Below the pieces are notes generated by a model that ran no database searches, was not told where the DNA came from, and was given only the letters and a program-made list of their open reading frames with translations. From positions 1 to 11,020 of the forward strand of contig JAYEII010000050.1 of NCBI GenBank assembly GCA_034660015.1: DNA of 11,020 nucleotides, written 5' to 3'. The DNA comes from QEXZ01 sp034660015. Its GTDB lineage: Archaea > Halobacteriota > Syntropharchaeia > Alkanophagales > Methanospirareceae. Shown piece after piece: positions 1-6,255 of the stretch (position 1 is the stretch's first letter; each line of letters starts with the position of its first letter). The translations under genes were made by a program, and so were the position numbers.

Positions 1-1158
1 AAATATGCTCGGGCTGGATATGCCGATAAGGACACTCGCGAAGTAGGACAATACACCGACAAATAGAAATACGCAGATGGAAAAGAGATATATCACGGCG
101 AAATTAGAGGCTACAAGCTTATCAGGAACTCGTTGTGGATTTATTGTGCCGATATGCAGCATGGAAGAAAGACGAGCACTTAATATACCGCCTAACGCAT
201 TGCTTTCGCCCAAAAAAGGAGGAATGATGACTAAAATAGCGGGAATGGCAATTAAACTCTTTAACTGTATGTCCAATGTTATCCCGGCGAGTGTGCAGAG
301 AATAGCACAGAGGAAAAGCATCGGGATGCTTTCTATGAGAATACGTCTTATGGCGTTGTCGTCGGATTTCAGACCTTTTACGAGACATAAAACCGCTACA
401 AAAACGAATAACGTTGAAAGTATCGTTACAAATGCATCAGGCGATTTTTGCAACAAAACAGCAGCCAGAAACAAGGTGGGTATGGTTATCATGTCGCCAG
501 CAGAGGTTATTATGGGCGATGAGACGTTATCCAGATTCCACTTTCTGCGGTAGCCGATAATGGATACGGCGATTGCAATACCGAGCAGAGCTATTCCCGA
601 TATTAAACCACCGATTACCGAAATGAGAATGAATCCATAAACAGAAATACTCGACGTTCCAAATGCATTTGCCATTAATTTCGCTAATAAGCCGAGAATA
701 ACGGAAAGAATCATCGTTAGCAACAAAGACGCATAGATGTTCTGGTACAACACATTCCCCTTTTTCAGCGTAGGAGAGAAAAGACCGAGATGCATGGACG
801 TTCCTAATCGAGAGACTAAGGCACTGTAAACGTTACCACGCATGGCAATTGCCGGCGGAATAAGTATCATAAGACCGGGTAGTTGTTGCAGCATATCGGT
901 CATCAAACTCAGCCCAATTCCCGCCAGAAGCCCGGTGAAAGAACAAAACAGGAGCGAGAAGGGGGCCTGTCGGAACAGATCGGAGAAGTCGTGAAAAAAA
1001 TGCTTGAGATTTGGGATTTTTTTTTTGATGTTAAAACTGATAGCAGGGGTTGTTTGGACGAGCGAAACAATAAGAGATGAGCTCATGCCTGTACCTGTGC
1101 TCCCATATGCGGCTTTCTTTTGCCGTTTTCGCATCCTCATACTCCGTCTCGTACTCAT
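1..1158 (-). CDS. MgtE/SLC41-type divalent cation permease, two-module (COG1824-like), C-terminus off window
   Basis: Predicted integral-membrane Mg2+/divalent cation transporter. The frame is open from 1219 to the left edge, so the C-terminus lies outside the window. Two MgtE-type membrane modules are visible. The first has 'LPGLMILIPPAIAMRGN' followed by 'SRLGTSMHLGL', and 'NLDNVSSPIITSAGDM' lies in the helices after it. The second has 'AIPAILVIIPPFLGESNALG' followed by 'SARLSSMLHIG'. These paired Pro/Asn/Gly-rich half-helices and 'SRL..HLG' segments are the signature of the archaeal SLC41-like permeases, which carry two MgtE domains and no CBS domain. The start at 1158 is the first ATG in frame and has AGAGG a few bases upstream; later ATGs at 1140, 1134 and 1086 are possible. 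The N-terminal 40 residues are basic and poorly conserved in appearance. A better-placed promoter lies further upstream (about 1366) in front of an ORF in another frame, so the true N-terminus may differ. Confidence 0.88.
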   Translation of the reverse strand, partial: MSTRRSMRMRKRQKKAAYGSTGTGMSSSLIVSLVQTTPAISFNIKKKIPNLKHFFHDFSDLFRQAPFSLLFCSFTGLLAGIGLSLMTDMLQQLPGLMILIPPAIAMRGNVYSALVSRLGTSMHLGLFSPTLKKGNVLYQNIYASLLLTMILSVILGLLAKLMANAFGTSSISVYGFILISVIGGLISGIALLGIAIAVSIIGYRRKWNLDNVSSPIITSAGDMITIPTLFLAAVLLQKSPDAFVTILSTLFVFVAVLCLVKGLKSDDNAIRRILIESIPMLFLCAILCTLAGITLDIQLKSLIAIPAILVIIPPFLGESNALGGILSARLSSMLHIGTINPQRVPDKLVASNFAVIYLFSICVFLFVGVLSYFASVLIGISSPSIF

Positions 1159-1324
1159 ACGTTCCTCTACCCCCTTTCTTCCGCCAAAAGCTGCCTTTGT
1201 CTTTGTATTTACCCGTGGTCATACCTATGTAGCTTATCCGTCCCAAGCTCGGGTTATTAGAGCTATTCGGAGGGTCGGGTTCAGATTCAGCTTCGCTTTC
1301 GTTATCTCTTCCTTGTATGGGCAT
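1031..1324 (-). other. Hydrophilic 97-codon ORF upstream of and overlapping the permease; possible frameshifted N-terminus
   Basis: This ATG-started frame begins with 'MPIQGRDNESEAESEPDPP', is strongly acidic and then Lys/Tyr/Glu-rich. It overlaps the first 128 bases of the permease ORF in another frame. No family is recognised. It is listed because the only good TATA-like element upstream of the permease (TTTATAAA, 1363-1370) sits about 40 bp before this ATG and about 205 bp before the permease ATG. It could be a chance frame, a short leader gene, or the real hydrophilic N-terminus of the permease joined by a frameshift (biological or assembly error). The last 40 residues are probably a shadow of the permease frame. 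Confidence 0.22.
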
Positions 1325-1362
1325 CTTGAATTTGTTACTTTTTTGTTATTTTACTCCTTTCC

Positions 1363-1370
1363 TTTATAAA
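1363..1370 (-). promoter_or_regulatory. TATA-like box upstream of the permease
   Basis: TTTATAAA on the minus strand, followed by GGAAAGGAG. Archaeal TATA boxes lie about 25-30 bp before the transcript start, which places the start near 1335-1340, just ahead of the ATG at 1324 and well ahead of the permease ATG at 1158. Inferred from position only. Confidence 0.4.
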
Positions 1371-1405
1371 TACAGATGGCACTATCTAAAAATACGGCGA
1401 TTTAT

Positions 1406-1501
1406 CACCGCGGAGAGCGCAGAGTACGCAGAGTTTTAAGACTGTTCCAATCATTGCTTAGGCTTTCTAGTGTCTTTGCGTTCTCCGTGTGCTCTGCGGT
1501 G
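1406..1501. repeat. Imperfect inverted repeat, 'CACCGC(A/G)GAG' hairpin family (MITE-like)
   Basis: The left arm 1406-1433 starts CACCGCGGAGAGCGCAGAG. The right arm 1474-1501, read on the minus strand, starts CACCGCAGAGCACACGGAG. By eye the 28-bp arms agree at about 21 positions, with a 40-bp AT-richer loop between them. A single arm of the same family lies at 2055-2081. No ORF inside makes sense, so it is non-coding. It fills most of the roughly 400-bp gene-free space between the permease and chorismate mutase (1159-1559); apart from the ORF and TATA box listed separately, I see nothing else in that space. Confidence 0.75.
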
Positions 1502-1559
1502 AAATTTAAGGGGTTAGCAATTTCACTGGAAAATTCGACAGTGTCATATAGATTGTAAA

Positions 1560-1918
1560 ATGACGGCAGAAGAGAAGAATCTGGATGCGATACGGAAAAG
1601 GATAGATGAAGTAGACGATACAATTGCAGATTTACTTATCCGCAGGATGCAATATGCAAAGCAGGCGAAGAAAGCGAAAATGCAGATAAATAAGCCCGTT
1701 GTGGACAGGCAAAGAGAAGAAGAGGTAATAGAGAAATGGCGTGAACGTGCACGGAAGAGCGGANNNNNNNNNNNNNNNNNNNNNNNNNNNNNNNNNNNNN
1801 NNNNNNNNNNNNNNNNNNNNNNNNNNNNNNNNNNNNNNNNNNNNNNNNNNNNNNNNNNNNNNNTAATGAGGAAGGTGTTGTGAGGAGCAGTGCGAAGCAA
1901 GAAAAAACAAATCGTTGA
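1560..1918 (+). CDS. aroQ: Chorismate mutase, AroQ class; middle lost in assembly gap
   Basis: Catalyses chorismate to prephenate, the branch point to Phe and Tyr. The first 68 residues are visible and match the AroQ all-helical fold: 'AIRKRIDEVDDTIADLLIRR', then 'AKKAKMQINKPVVDRQREEE'. Residues lining up with the E. coli active-site set are R12, R28, K40, D49, R52 and E53 (E. coli R11, R28, K39, D48, R51, E52). The third helix with the remaining catalytic residues is hidden by 100 N. After the gap one frame reads 'NEEGVVRSSAKQEKTNR' and stops at 1916-1918. A short acidic 'NEEG' tail suits a mutase end, but gap length is unknown, so the joined frame is an inference; the alternative is the in-frame stop at 1864-1866. 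The stop codon falls inside the start of the next repeat (TTGACAC). No ribosome binding site is obvious. Confidence 0.8.
1764..1863. other. Assembly gap (100 N)
   Basis: Exactly 100 N, the usual placeholder for a scaffold join of unknown length. It interrupts the chorismate mutase, so the spacing of everything left of 1764 relative to everything right of 1863 is not reliable. Confidence 0.98.
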
Positions 1919-2039
1919 CACAGATTAACGCAGATTAACACGGATAGATGATATGAATCAACACGGTTAAACTAAAATAAATCTGCGTAAATCCGTGTAA
2001 ATCTGCGTCCTAAATATGTAGAAGTTATAGCTTATATAC
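1915..2039 (+). repeat. Hairpin repeat, 'GACACAGATTAACGCAG' family, copy 1
   Basis: The arms are 1917-1945 and 1981-2009, about 22 of 29 positions complementary. Each arm is built of near-identical 10-bp units of the form C(A/G)C(A/G)GATTAA; the right arm reads ATCTGCGTAA, ATCCGTGTAA, ATCTGCGTCC. The repeat continues into a conserved tail ending GAAGTTATAGCTTATATAC (2021-2039). A second copy lies at 8149-8253 with the same ends and the same tail, and with similar sequence just before it (GAG.AGCA..). It is non-coding. The tail could supply a TATA box for the next gene, the UPF0282 protein. Confidence 0.8.
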
Positions 2040-2054
2040 CTCAAGAAAAATGAA

Positions 2055-2081
2055 ACCACAGAGACGCAGAGACACGGAGGA
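2055..2081 (+). repeat. Single arm of the 'CACCGCAGAG' hairpin family
   Basis: ACCACAGAGACGCAGAGA followed by CACGGAGGA is related to the arms at 1406-1433 and 1474-1501. No partner arm is seen nearby. It is followed by a run of nine G (2083-2091), a place where read errors are common. Confidence 0.6.
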
Positions 2082-2106
2082 TGGGGGGGGGAATGAAGAA
2101 TAGAAG

Positions 2107-2125
2107 GAGGCTATACGTTATACAC
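2107..2125 (+). promoter_or_regulatory. Second copy of the TATA-rich tail motif, directly before the UPF0282 gene
   Basis: GAGGCTATACGTTATACAC resembles the repeat tails GAAGTTATAGCTTATATAC (2021-2039) and GAAGTTATACGTTATATAC (8235-8253). The same motif therefore stands directly upstream of both plus-strand genes that follow these repeats (starts 2127 and 8264). It could be a promoter element carried by the repeat; the purine-rich AGAAGGAGG at 2102-2110 is about 16 bp from the ATG, rather far for a ribosome binding site. Confidence 0.4.
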
Positions 2126-2126
2126 A

Positions 2127-2987
2127 ATGCTAAAGGTAAAACCGCTGGCGTTTGATAGTTTTGGTGTGCGGTCTATGGCGACGTTCGTGGAGACCGATGA
2201 TATAGCAGTGTTAATAGACCCCGGCGTTTCGTTAGCACCGAAGAGATATAAGTTACCGCCACATCCGATAGAAGAGCAAAGGATGCGCGAGACGTGGGCA
2301 GACGTAAAAGAGCATACCGCTCGAAGTGACGTCCTTGTGGTTACGCATTACCACTACGACCATCATAACCCCGATGAGCCCGAGATATACAAGGACAAGA
2401 TTGTTTACTTAAAACATCCGACAGAGAAGATAAACAAAAGCCAGGAGAAACGAGCTTCTTATTTCCTGGATAAGTTAAAGGGGATACCGAAATCCATAGA
2501 TACCGCAGATGGGAAGGAATTTGAGCATGGCTCCACGGGCATAAAATTCTCATCTCCCGTTTATCACGGCACAAATCCCCGACTGGGGTATGTGGTGGAG
2601 GTAAGCATCGCGTGCGGTGGTGAGAAACTGGTTTTTACAAGTGACGTTGAGGGCCCTTCCGTGGATGCGCAGGTGGAATTCATCGTTCAAGAAAATCCCG
2701 ACATCGTGATATTAGACGGTCCAATGACGTATATGCTCGGTTTCAGGTATTCGTGGAAGAATCTGGCGCTGTCCATAGAGAATATGAAGCGGATAATAAA
2801 AGAGACCGCGGTAAAAACCATCCTGGTAGACCATCATTTCATGCGCGACCTGAAATACAGGGAGCGAATCGCAGAGGTGTATGAATACGCAGCGGAAAAT
2901 GAAGTTAAGGTGACGTCGGCGGCGGAGTATCTCGGGCGTGAGGTGGAGATGCTGGAGGCGAGGAGGAAGGAGTTGTATAAAAAATAA
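2127..2987 (+). CDS. UPF0282-family metallo-beta-lactamase-fold hydrolase (COG2248)
   Basis: Cytosolic metal-dependent hydrolase of unknown substrate; 286 aa, a normal length for the archaeal UPF0282 family. The MBL metal-binding motif is intact: 'VVTHYHYDHHNP' with H74, H76, D78 and H79. Further likely ligands are H147 ('VYHGTN'), D173 ('FTSDVEGP') and H236/H237 ('VDHHFMRD'). The N-terminal 'DSFGVRSMATFVET' and 'IDPGVSLAPKRY' segments are typical of this family and, in general MBL terms, form the first beta-sheet. The start is the first ATG; no closer alternative exists. The gene ends 21 bp from the converging flavoprotein gene. It sits behind a hairpin repeat and a TATA-rich tail motif, which may drive it. 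Family assignment is firm; the biochemical role is not known. Confidence 0.9.
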   Translation: MLKVKPLAFDSFGVRSMATFVETDDIAVLIDPGVSLAPKRYKLPPHPIEEQRMRETWADVKEHTARSDVLVVTHYHYDHHNPDEPEIYKDKIVYLKHPTEKINKSQEKRASYFLDKLKGIPKSIDTADGKEFEHGSTGIKFSSPVYHGTNPRLGYVVEVSIACGGEKLVFTSDVEGPSVDAQVEFIVQENPDIVILDGPMTYMLGFRYSWKNLALSIENMKRIIKETAVKTILVDHHFMRDLKYRERIAEVYEYAAENEVKVTSAAEYLGREVEMLEARRKELYKK

Positions 2988-3008
2988 TCCCCTGATTTCA
3001 AAATTTTT

Positions 3009-4388
3009 CTACACCTCTGCCTTTCCAAACTGCACCACTGCACTTTCCGCAGCATCCACCATAACATCGCGATGCAATGAAACGCAGGGGTCAAAGCTCT
3101 TCTCCATTCTGCTCAATTCCTTTGCGGTCATCCCTCTCCTTATAGCATTATAGAGCCCGTCTATCCTATCTGCAACCATGTCTTCAGAAATCAGTTGCGC
3201 ACCTATCAACCTCTCTGTATAAGCATCAAAAAGCAATTTCACTGCCATTGACTTCCTTCCCGGATAGAATCTTGCTTTTGTGGGCTTCTCTTTTTTACCG
3301 CTTATTACTTTTATCCCGTATCGAGCTGCAACCGCAGATGTAACTCCTATCGAGCCCACTTGAAAATCTGAGATAGTTGCTATGGCGGGGCTCAAAGAGG
3401 GCTCAAGCGAGTAACTAATACCCGTCATATCATTTGCAACGACTTTAGCATGCACCAGAGCGGTAGAAGCGAGTTGACTCAGTCTTGGGCGAAGAGTAAT
3501 AGCATCTACAACTTCTACGCAGTCTCCAAGTGCATATACATTGTTTATGTATTCTCCGCCTTTCTTGACATGTAAGAACTGGTCTGTCACTATCCCACCA
3601 GTCTCGCCTATTTCTATACCCGCTTTTTCCGCTAAATCGGAATTTGGAAGCATCCCTCTTGAGACCACGACGATATCCGCAGGAATTTCTTCTCCACCCA
3701 CCACAACAGATTTCACCTTTGCACCGTTGCCTTTTATAGAATCCACTGACTTACCAAAGATGAACTCGACTCCTTCTTTCTCTACCTTTTCACGAACTAT
3801 TGAACCCATATCAGGATCCAACATACTGGACATCGGCGTGGGGTGTCCAACTACTACGGTTGTTTTCAATCCCTTTTTCAAAAAAGCAAGGGCTACTTGC
3901 AGTCCAATCGGACCACCTCCGATAACCACTGCGTTCTTCGCTTCCGGAGCATTCATAGCCGCCTCTATTTTCTCACCGTCTTCTACGGTGCTAAGCGTAT
4001 AAACACCTTTCAGGTCTGTTCCTTCTACTGTGGGGATACGAGGCTTTCTCCCCGTCGCTATCACTAAATATTCGTATTTTATTTCCTCTTCCGTACCAAG
4101 ACTCACGGTGCTATTTTCTAAATTGATGCTCGTTGCTTCTGTTTCTGTTCGGTAGTCAATGCCATGTTTAATGAAAGTCTCTGGTGGGTCTATCTCTGCA
4201 ACTTCCTTCATACCAAAAACCCCTTGCAAGGCAAAGGGCACCGCGCAAATAGAAGATGAACCTCCCTTTTCCTTCTTTACCAGCGTTATGTCAAACTGCT
4301 TGAGAACCTCTGCTCCCTTTTTAAATATAGCTTCCAGCGTATATGTCCCCGCATCACCACCACCAACTATCACAACTTTTTTCGCCAT
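3009..4388 (-). CDS. FAD-dependent pyridine nucleotide-disulfide oxidoreductase, CoA-disulfide reductase/NADH oxidase-like
   Basis: Cytosolic flavoprotein of 459 aa, the usual size for the CoA-disulfide reductase/NADH oxidase group. In order: FAD-binding 'VVIVGGGDAG' (5-14); a single candidate redox cysteine C48 in 'SSSICAVPFAL'; 'VIATGRKPRIP' (109-119); NAD(P)H-binding 'AVVIGGGPIGLQVALAFLKK' (153-172); the second FAD motif 'NNVYALGDC' (282-290); then a C-terminal dimerisation domain (about 331-450). The single-cysteine arrangement (not CxxxxC) places it with CoADR, NADH oxidase, peroxidase and persulfide reductase enzymes, which reduce disulfides, persulfides, O2 or peroxide. The substrate cannot be chosen from sequence; CoA-disulfide, polysulfide or O2 defence are all plausible. 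The ATG at 4388 has AGAGGA just upstream. The gene diverges from bud32 over about 100 bp. Confidence 0.88.
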   Translation of the reverse strand: MAKKVVIVGGGDAGTYTLEAIFKKGAEVLKQFDITLVKKEKGGSSSICAVPFALQGVFGMKEVAEIDPPETFIKHGIDYRTETEATSINLENSTVSLGTEEEIKYEYLVIATGRKPRIPTVEGTDLKGVYTLSTVEDGEKIEAAMNAPEAKNAVVIGGGPIGLQVALAFLKKGLKTTVVVGHPTPMSSMLDPDMGSIVREKVEKEGVEFIFGKSVDSIKGNGAKVKSVVVGGEEIPADIVVVSRGMLPNSDLAEKAGIEIGETGGIVTDQFLHVKKGGEYINNVYALGDCVEVVDAITLRPRLSQLASTALVHAKVVANDMTGISYSLEPSLSPAIATISDFQVGSIGVTSAVAARYGIKVISGKKEKPTKARFYPGRKSMAVKLLFDAYTERLIGAQLISEDMVADRIDGLYNAIRRGMTAKELSRMEKSFDPCVSLHRDVMVDAAESAVVQFGKAEV

Positions 4389-4406
4389 TTTTCCTCTTTC
4401 AAGTAT

Positions 4407-4426
4407 TCTTTATTTAGGTATAAAAA
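4407..4426. promoter_or_regulatory. Divergent promoter region between flavoprotein gene and bud32
   Basis: TATAAAAA at 4419-4426 can serve bud32, with its transcript start near 4450. On the minus strand, TAAATAAA at 4407-4414 lies about 22 bp before the flavoprotein ATG (4388), and TTTTTATACC lies about 34 bp before it. The two promoters therefore overlap or nearly so, which suggests coordinated or competing transcription. Confidence 0.5.
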
Positions 4427-4489
4427 CTTTTCTATTTTTGGCACTTTTTGAAAAAAGCGTTTGCGAAAAAGGAAAACCCCGTTTGTTTT

Positions 4490-5071
4490 ATGAAAATACA
4501 GTGCGCTGAGGCGATAGTCGAAATAAAGGGCGACCTCGTGTATAAGAGGCGGATACAGAAGCGATACCGCGTAAAAGAGATAGACGAGCGGATAAGGAGA
4601 GAGCGGACAAAAAGCGAAGCGAAACTGATTTCCGAAGCGAGAAGAAAAGGCGTGCCCACGCCTATTATTTTCGATATTAACGATTACGAACTCGTGATGG
4701 AGAGAATAGAAGGCGATTTAGCGAGAGAGGTGATTGACGAACCGATAAGCAAAAGAATAGGCGAGTTCGTGGGTGTACTGCACAAAAACGGCATAATTCA
4801 TAGCGATTTAACTACTTCTAATATTATTGTGGACAGAGATAACGCCATCTACTTTATAGATTTCGGTTTATCCTTTATCGAGTCGAGCACGGAAGCACGG
4901 GGCGTGGACGTACACGTGTTTTTCCAGAGCCTTTGCGGCACGCATAAATCGTATGAACGATTAAAAGAGTCATTTATAGAGGGCTACAAAAGAACATTTT
5001 CGGATACCTCACAGGTGTTGAGAAGGGTAAAGGAGATAGAACGACGAGGGCGGTATGTGGAGAGGAAGTGA
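4490..5071 (+). CDS. bud32: KEOPS complex kinase/ATPase Bud32, stand-alone
   Basis: Small RIO-like kinase/ATPase of the KEOPS complex, which makes the N6-threonylcarbamoyl modification (t6A) at A37 of ANN-decoding tRNAs together with Kae1, Cgi121 and Pcc1. From the ATG at 4490 it is 193 aa, short and compact as Bud32 should be. Visible motifs: N-terminal 'CAEAIVEI' (usually GAEA) over the nucleotide, 'VYKRRIQKRYR' with the basic P-loop-replacing segment, 'IHSDLTTSNIIVD' with catalytic D106 and N111, and 'IDFGLS' with metal-binding D124. A TTG-started extension to 4448 is possible but adds 14 non-conserved residues; the ATG is preferred, with AAAGGAAAA upstream. The C-terminus is basic ('RRGRYVERK') as in the family. 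In many methanogens Bud32 is fused to Kae1; here it is separate and Kae1 is not in the window. Confidence 0.92.
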   Translation: MKIQCAEAIVEIKGDLVYKRRIQKRYRVKEIDERIRRERTKSEAKLISEARRKGVPTPIIFDINDYELVMERIEGDLAREVIDEPISKRIGEFVGVLHKNGIIHSDLTTSNIIVDRDNAIYFIDFGLSFIESSTEARGVDVHVFFQSLCGTHKSYERLKESFIEGYKRTFSDTSQVLRRVKEIERRGRYVERK

Positions 5072-5157
5072 GCGGGTTAGCGGGTTAGTTAGTTTTCGGT
5101 TTCACATTGTTCTGGTATGGGGCAACAAATATATATCGTTATCACGAACCAAACACG

Positions 5158-5664
5158 CTAAAAGTTGATAAATTCAATCAAGGCAAGGTATGCCTTCGGG
5201 CCACCCATGCACGACAGCGTAACTATTATCCCCGCCATTACCACACCTGCGAAAATAGCAGCAAATGCGTATCGGCTGCGAATGCCAAACACAAAAGCGA
5301 CCGCACACGCCGTCCATGCTCCCGTTACGGGAAGAGGAATCGCAACAAAAGGTATTAGCCCCAGAGAGCCGTATTTCTGCATTCTGTCGTCATATCTCCT
5401 TGTTCTCGCGAATAGCCAGCTGAAGAATCTATCGAAGATGCTGTATTTTCGCAACCAATTTGAAACAGGGTCGAGAAAAAGAAGCAAAGGGACTACGGGC
5501 AGCATATTCCCCATCACCGAGAGGGCAAAAGCTTGTAAGACGCCCATTTTATAAATCCCCATTGCAAATGGTATGGACGTGCGAAGTTCTCCAAACGGAA
5601 TCGTCGCCATTAATATCACGCAGATACTTTCCAACGCTACCGCAAAAGTGAACGACATAATCAT
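5158..5664 (-). CDS. Small multidrug export protein family membrane protein (COG2426, Sm_multidrug_ex)
   Basis: Integral-membrane protein of 168 aa with about four to five hydrophobic helices. Family hallmarks are 'GELRTSIPFAMG' (25-36) and 'IPLPVTGAWT' (109-118), both re-entrant-looking Pro/Gly segments, separated by a cytosolic charged stretch 'FARTRRYDDRMQKYG' (85-99). The family name implies export of small molecules, but the transport role is only weakly supported in the literature I know, so the substrate is unknown. There is no ribosome binding site; a TATA element (minus-strand reading TTTATAAA, centred near 5692) lies about 28 bp before the ATG, so the mRNA is probably leaderless. 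The second methionine (M3, position 5658) is an alternative start. It converges with bud32 and diverges from the sepS remnant. Confidence 0.82.
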   Translation of the reverse strand: MIMSFTFAVALESICVILMATIPFGELRTSIPFAMGIYKMGVLQAFALSVMGNMLPVVPLLLFLDPVSNWLRKYSIFDRFFSWLFARTRRYDDRMQKYGSLGLIPFVAIPLPVTGAWTACAVAFVFGIRSRYAFAAIFAGVVMAGIIVTLSCMGGPKAYLALIEFINF

Positions 5665-5687
5665 TTGTTATTCATAGATAATGCACA

Positions 5688-5697
5688 TTTATAAAAT
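5688..5697. promoter_or_regulatory. Shared near-symmetric TATA box
   Basis: TTTATAAAAT reads as a TATA box on both strands. Leftward it is at the right distance (about 28 bp) for a leaderless start of the small membrane protein at 5664. Rightward it predicts a transcript start near 5720, ahead of AGAAGGAAGT (5731-5740) and the sepS remnant start (5749). Confidence 0.5.
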
Positions 5698-5748
5698 AGT
5701 GTGAAGATAAGCTAAAGAAATAGATGAAATAGAAGGAAGTAGCAATAG

Positions 5749-5886
5749 ATGAAATTCGACCCCAAACAAATAAGAGAAGAAACGAGCAAGGATTTTGAAG
5801 CCGCCTGGATGACTGGCACGAGGTATTTAAGTGAGAGAACCCTCAATGAAAAATATCCAAGGTCTTTGCCATCCGTGTTCGGTTAA
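5749..5886 (+). pseudogene. sepS: 5' remnant of O-phosphoseryl-tRNA(Cys) synthetase (SepRS), cut after 45 codons
   Basis: SepRS charges tRNA-Cys with O-phosphoserine, which SepCysS then converts to Cys-tRNA; the enzyme is a class II synthetase of about 530-540 aa found in methanogens and relatives. Only 45 residues remain: 'MKFDPKQIREETSKDFEAAW' and, later, 'TLNEKYPRSLPSVFG' followed by TAA. From memory the M. jannaschii enzyme has 'NKDFEKAW' and 'INESYPRIKPVFGKTHPV' in the same order and spacing, so identity is good; the next residues there begin the catalytic part. A promoter (5688-5697) and AGAAGGAAG binding site are intact, so the break looks recent. The reading frame ends inside the left arm of a 13-bp inverted repeat. 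Nothing resembling the rest of SepRS occurs downstream in this window. Confidence 0.78.
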
Positions 5887-5911
5887 GGGCACTCAGCAAG
5901 TTTATTAACCC

Positions 5912-5922
5912 GTATATTATAC
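5912..5922. promoter_or_regulatory. Palindromic operator candidate before the RHH gene
   Basis: GTATATTATAC is a perfect 11-bp palindrome around a central T. It lies between a TATA-like TTTATTAA (5901-5908, about 25 bp before the ATG) and the RHH start codon at 5930. An identical copy precedes the next ORF (6256-6266). The flanks are also shared: CGTATATTATAC(A/G)GG. This position would block initiation, as expected for an autoregulated RHH protein; that binding is inferred. Confidence 0.5.
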
Positions 5923-5929
5923 AGGTATT

Positions 5930-6217
5930 ATGACTCGGAAGAAGACCTTACAGGATGAAAAACGGGTGGAGTTTCTGCTTCCAAACAAGCTCTTGGAGCG
6001 GATAGACAAGGAAGCAAAGTCCCGAAATACTAACCGCAGCGAGACATTACGCCGAATCTTGCAAAGTTACTTTGAGTCGCAATCCCCCCTACTCCTTCCC
6101 TCATCGTCAGAAGGTAAGAGCACTGAACTTATTCTTAGCCGATTAGATGAAATCGACTATAAACTGAACCGAATAAACGCACGTGTGAAAACAGCGGTTA
6201 AACGCCGTAAAAAGTAG
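5930..6217 (+). CDS. Ribbon-helix-helix DNA-binding protein with C-terminal coiled coil
   Basis: A 95-aa protein. Residues about 11-48 form a ribbon-helix-helix (CopG/Arc/MetJ-type) domain: the beta-strand 'RVEFLLPNKLLERIDKEAK' with alternating polar residues, then 'NTNRSETLRRILQSYFES' with the 'NRSETLRRIL' helix-turn typical of the family. After a Ser/Pro-rich linker (52-64), 'ELILSRLDEIDYKLNRINAR' makes a heptad-like helix that probably adds oligomer contacts; the tail is very basic (KTAVKRRKK). RHH proteins bind palindromic sites as dimers or tetramers and often repress their own gene or act as antitoxins. Here no toxin partner is obvious beside it. The ATG has a TATA-like element about 25 bp upstream and no ribosome binding site, so a leaderless transcript is likely. 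Confidence 0.85.
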   Translation: MTRKKTLQDEKRVEFLLPNKLLERIDKEAKSRNTNRSETLRRILQSYFESQSPLLLPSSSEGKSTELILSRLDEIDYKLNRINARVKTAVKRRKK

Positions 6218-6255
6218 GAATATCTAAGTACAGGGCTCTACAAACCATTTTATAC

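Noticed and set aside
77..553. Plus-strand 158-codon ORF opposite the permease
   Set aside because: It is the reverse-strand shadow of the clear MgtE-type membrane protein; no family features.
1255..1300. tRNA-like T-arm resemblance (GGTTCAGATTC)
   Set aside because: No acceptor stem, anticodon arm or D arm can be folded around it.
1401..1510. Possible CRISPR array from the recurring CAGAG and CGGAG motifs
   Set aside because: The units are inverted, not regularly spaced direct repeats with unique spacers, and there are only two arms plus one stray arm.
2083..2091. Run of nine G as a G-quadruplex or phase-variable tract
   Set aside because: A single G run cannot make a quadruplex alone, it is not within a gene, and such runs are prone to read error.
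3541..4002. Plus-strand Ser/Thr/Pro-rich ORF of 153 codons
   Set aside because: Lies wholly inside the flavoprotein gene on the other strand; its composition reflects antisense reading of Gly/Val/Lys codons.
5072..5157. Tandem GCGGGTTA units after bud32
   Set aside because: Only two full units; too short to call a repeat feature or terminator.
5165..5554. Plus-strand 129-codon ORF
   Set aside because: Antisense of the small membrane protein gene.
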